Source of the DNA: Actinomycetota bacterium
GTDB lineage: Bacteria > Actinomycetota > Acidimicrobiia > IMCC26256 > PALSA-610
Reading direction: 5' to 3'
Assembly (NCBI GenBank): GCA_005773635.1
Contig: SXHN01000052.1
Span: 1-64,000 of the forward strand
DNA: 64,000 bases
In this document: positions 61,284-64,000 of the stretch, piece by piece
How positions within the stretch are numbered: position 1 is the first letter of the stretch
Layout: the number at the start of each line of letters is the position of its first letter
Position numbers and translations under genes: made by a program
Notes under the pieces: generated by a model
What the model was told of the DNA's origin: nothing
The model's database searches: none
The model's input: only the letters and a program-made list of their open reading frames with translations

Positions 61284-62012
61284 ATGACTCCCTTTTCTCT
61301 TCCCGGCTGCGCGCAACTCGATGCACGCCAACCAACCGCCGTGACGATTGAGGTCGTTCACTTCGATCTCAACGACTCGTCGCATGACCAATTCCTGTCA
61401 GGTCTCAGCGCGGACGAACGCGCCCGCGCATCTCGTTACAAATTCGACCGCGATCGAATCCGCTACACCCGCGGCCGAGGCGTTCTGCGTGACATCCTCG
61501 CGAAACGGGTAGGAATTGCCGCCGACGAAATCGCACTTGGCTACGGACCGAAGGACAAGCCATTCCTCGCCAATGGGCACCTGCATTTCAACGTCGCTCA
61601 TAGTGAGAATGTCGCTGTAGTAGCGATATCTCACCGAGAGCTCGGTATCGACGTCGAGCTCCTGCGGGAAGGATTCGCCGACGACACGATTGCTGAGAGG
61701 TTCTTCGCACCAACGGAAGTTCAACAATTACGCGCCCTGCCTGTGTCCGACCAGGAACCCGCGTTTTTTCGGTGCTGGACACGCAAAGAGGCGTACCTCA
61801 AGGCAATCGGCGATGGCCTATCGATTCCCTTGGATGATTTCACTGTGGAGTTCGCCAGCACTCGCCAACCAAGCATTACCTGGATCCGCAACCGACCTGA
61901 CGAGCCCCAACGATGGACGGTCATCGACTGTTCAGAACAGCTGAACTGCAACGCAACCGCGGCAATTGCGATTCGCGATTCGATCCCAACTGTGCAGTTC
62001 AGTCGGCGCTGA
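61284..62012 (+). CDS. Sfp-type 4'-phosphopantetheinyl transferase
   Basis: A 242-residue pseudodimeric transferase that loads phosphopantetheine onto carrier proteins. Motifs: FNVAHSENVAV, the Mg-binding GIDVE and WTRKEAYLKA, all expected for the Sfp group rather than AcpS. The natural partner in this window is Ser1078 of the NRPS at 42716. Its 3' end overlaps the convergent ABC ATPase gene by 14 bases. It shares an operon with the TauD-like oxygenase. Confidence 0.92.
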   Translation: MTPFSLPGCAQLDARQPTAVTIEVVHFDLNDSSHDQFLSGLSADERARASRYKFDRDRIRYTRGRGVLRDILAKRVGIAADEIALGYGPKDKPFLANGHLHFNVAHSENVAVVAISHRELGIDVELLREGFADDTIAERFFAPTEVQQLRALPVSDQEPAFFRCWTRKEAYLKAIGDGLSIPLDDFTVEFASTRQPSITWIRNRPDEPQRWTVIDCSEQLNCNATAAIAIRDSIPTVQFSRR

Positions 62013-63183
62013 ACTCCCAGGTGTTCTTGACTTGTACTGGCGACAGCCGCACAACCGAGCGAGGCGTGCTTTCCACGTTGGGTCCGCTCACGTCGAATGC
62101 CTTCGCGGGATGCCATTTCACGAGATCGTGCGCACGAGTTGCCTCGTGAATCGCCGTCCAGAGAAAAAAACGACCGCGAGGTAATGGCAGATGTTCAAAC
62201 GTGCACAGCACACTGTTCGAACCGCTTGACAACTTTGCTGACCCCTGCGCCACGAAAATCGGGGTTGCGGGGCCCTCGCTCACGCCCATATACACAACGC
62301 AGCCTCGTGCAATGTCAGAATCAACAGCCAACTCGACAGTCATACTGCCGTAACTTTGGACCCCATTACCTGCTGTCCCAGTCACTGTCGTTGAAGTAAC
62401 GCGAACTGGGCCAGTTTGATCAGAGCCAACCTCGGCAGAGTGTTCGATCCATTCACGATAACTACCGAGCACTTCGCGAATCGGAGAATCTTCAACCAAC
62501 ATGCCATCACGCAGCCACAGACCTCGTGTGCATGTCGCTTCCATCGTCGCCAGGTCGTGGCTGACAAACAGCAACGTGGTGCCGTCAGCCTGCACTTGGC
62601 GCATCCGCTCAAGACAACGCTGTTGAAACGTCGAATCGCCGACCGCCAACACCTCATCGACAAGCAAAACCGCAGGCTCCAAGAAAGCAGCAACCGCGAA
62701 CCCCAACCGTAATTGCATTCCGGTCGAATAAAATTTGACTTGGCGATCGATAGCTGATTCGATTTGCGCGAACTCAACGATCTGATCGAAAACTTGTGCA
62801 ACGCGCTTACGTTTCAGTCCGAGCAGTGTGCCGTAGAGGAAAATGTTTTCTCGTCCAGTGAGGTCGGAGTGCAGCCCAGCGCGCACCTCAATCAGCGCGC
62901 CGATTCGACCGCCGACATGTACGTTCCCGGCGCTGGGATACATCACGCCGGCGATCATTTTGAGCATCGTCGATTTGCCAGCACCGTTCGAACCGATGAG
63001 CCCGACTGACTCACCCGGTTCAATCTTGAAATCGACATCGCGTAAGGCCCACCGATAGTTGTTGCTGGTGTCACCTCGTAGACGGTCTCGCAAGAATTCG
63101 ATTCGGTCAATGAGAAACGGATTCCGCAGATCGGCCCGAAACCGCTTCCAGACTCGATCGATATTCAGGGCGCCTGTAAGCAC
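61999..63183 (-). CDS. wzt: ABC transporter ATPase, second Wzt-type
   Basis: A 394-residue polysaccharide-export ATPase. Walker A GSNGAGKST, signature YSTGMQLRL, Walker B VLLVDEV, H-loop VSHDLA. Residues after about 245 form a second domain of beta strands, diverged from the one at 8289, so a different chain end is probably recognised. The GTG at 63183 has AGGGG five bases upstream and lies just after the permease stop; an ATG at 63267 would overlap the permease by 53 bases. Confidence 0.85.
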   Translation of the reverse strand: MLTGALNIDRVWKRFRADLRNPFLIDRIEFLRDRLRGDTSNNYRWALRDVDFKIEPGESVGLIGSNGAGKSTMLKMIAGVMYPSAGNVHVGGRIGALIEVRAGLHSDLTGRENIFLYGTLLGLKRKRVAQVFDQIVEFAQIESAIDRQVKFYSTGMQLRLGFAVAAFLEPAVLLVDEVLAVGDSTFQQRCLERMRQVQADGTTLLFVSHDLATMEATCTRGLWLRDGMLVEDSPIREVLGSYREWIEHSAEVGSDQTGPVRVTSTTVTGTAGNGVQSYGSMTVELAVDSDIARGCVVYMGVSEGPATPIFVAQGSAKLSSGSNSVLCTFEHLPLPRGRFFLWTAIHEATRAHDLVKWHPAKAFDVSGPNVESTPRSVVRLSPVQVKNTWEFSAD

Positions 63184-63214
63184 GCCGCCCCTAGCAGCAA
63201 TAATGTCATCGGCT

Positions 63215-64000
63215 CTAGAGGAGATCGGCAAAGCTCGACTCCAATCGCTTGAATACCTTGAAGCCAACGAAAAACACCACGACGGCCGAAACCGATGCGT
63301 AGCCCAAGAGCGCGAGGTCAGGCGCCAAGCCTTTCAACGCGGTGCGACGGATACTGTCGATGACTGGCCCGATCGGATTCGCTATCGAGTAAACGATCTG
63401 CCACTTCCGCTCCAGCCCGTCAAGCGACCAAATCACCGGTGTCGCGACCAGACCCATCTGGATGATCACAGGCAACACGTGGCGGATATCGCGCAGATGC
63501 ACAACCATCGACGAGATCAAAAGCACGACACCCATCGTGAACACGATTTCAATCAGAATCAGCGGGACGACCCACGCGAGCACGAGCGCGTGGGGCATTG
63601 TCGTCTTCGCCGCGAACAGCACGACTACCGCAACCATTGATGTCAATGTGTCAACGGCAGATACGCCCACAATCGAAAGCGGGAACACCTCTCTTGGGCA
63701 GTTGATCTTGTTGATGAGTTGCAGATTGGACAACAGCGAAAGGCCGCCTTGACCTACTGCCGAGGCAAAAAAGGTCCACGGCAGCAACCCACAGATCGCG
63801 AACAACGCGTACTCCGGGTAATGCGTCTCAACATTGGCAACCTTGCTGAGGAATATCGTCAGGGTAAAGATCAGTACGACCGGCTGCAGGAGCGCCCAAG
63901 CAACGCCGAGAATCGCCTGTTTGTAGCGAACGCGTAGCTCCCGTTCTGTGAGGGTCGTGACCATTTCCCAGGCGGCAAATGTGGATTTCAGCGCGCCAAG
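63215..64000 (-). CDS. wzm: ABC-2 type permease, second Wzm-like, 5' end outside window
   Basis: The visible 261 residues include the coupling motif LTERELRVRYKQAILGVAW and six hydrophobic segments. The frame stays open through to base 64000 (residues LGALKSTFAAWEM before the internal ATG), so the real start lies beyond the window and the ATG at 63964 is probably internal. Paired with the ATPase above, it forms a second surface-polymer exporter. Confidence 0.87.
   Translation of the reverse strand, partial: LGALKSTFAAWEMVTTLTERELRVRYKQAILGVAWALLQPVVLIFTLTIFLSKVANVETHYPEYALFAICGLLPWTFFASAVGQGGLSLLSNLQLINKINCPREVFPLSIVGVSAVDTLTSMVAVVVLFAAKTTMPHALVLAWVVPLILIEIVFTMGVVLLISSMVVHLRDIRHVLPVIIQMGLVATPVIWSLDGLERKWQIVYSIANPIGPVIDSIRRTALKGLAPDLALLGYASVSAVVVFFVGFKVFKRLESSFADLL

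Overview
The window reads as a chromosomal segment of a moderately GC-rich Actinomycetota bacterium, most likely of class Acidimicrobiia (Ilumatobacter-like). This is an inference from a Pup-type proteasome locus (prcB, prcA, pafA, pafB, pafC), a tat operon leading into a HelY-type helicase, a DUF4193 protein, DUF3866, and many GTG starts and 1- or 4-base start/stop overlaps. No rRNA, tRNA, CRISPR array, insertion sequence or prophage was recognised. Genes lie on both strands in compact operons.

Region 1 (1-10.4 kb): the tail of a DUF222/HNH endonuclease, corA and a cytochrome P450, then a six-gene minus-strand operon (10375 to 2597): ABC-2 exporter (Wzm/Wzt type), coiled-coil methyltransferase, two-domain glycosyltransferase, GT-C-like membrane protein and an acyl-CoA ligase. 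It looks like a surface-glycan assembly and export unit. Region 2 (10.5-20.6 kb): a DUF2142 membrane protein and metabolic genes: amidase, a variant glycerophosphodiesterase, an amidohydrolase, ThrH divergent from a homocysteine S-methyltransferase, an SDR, an alpha/beta hydrolase and TrmL.

Region 3 (20.6-36.8 kb) is the conserved core. A His-rich lipoprotein precedes prcB-prcA. Then come a DUF2007 protein, pafA, DUF3866, pafB-pafC, lepB, a glycerophosphodiesterase, small proteins, tatA/B-tatC, a Thr-rich membrane protein, a Ski2-type helicase, a DAGK-like protein and a double-domain ThyX-like protein. pup and dop are not in the window. Region 4 (36.8-42.5 kb) opens with a 647-base intergenic stretch full of inverted repeats, followed by DUF4193, lnt, a hypothetical, a GNAT and an M3 peptidase.

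Region 5 (42.7-64 kb) is the accessory part and the most interesting. It holds a one-module NRPS (C-A-T-TE) whose thioesterase has Cys where Ser is usual, a cluster of three DnaA-box-like sites, and an oxidoreductase/PAP2 operon. A minus-strand operon follows: a 2581-residue secreted protein (cohesin-like domain, CSLREA/beta-helix, 14 PKD domains, three LamG-like modules) followed by a sulfotransferase and an APH-like phosphotransferase. The giant gene has a good promoter and a leader of about 135 nt whose inverted repeats suggest a structured, possibly pseudoknotted regulatory RNA. Divergent from it lie a TauD/SyrP-like dioxygenase and an Sfp-type phosphopantetheinyl transferase, then a second Wzm/Wzt exporter cut by the window edge. 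I infer a cell-surface and secondary-metabolite island in which the Sfp enzyme primes the NRPS and the surface protein may be modified by its operon partners.
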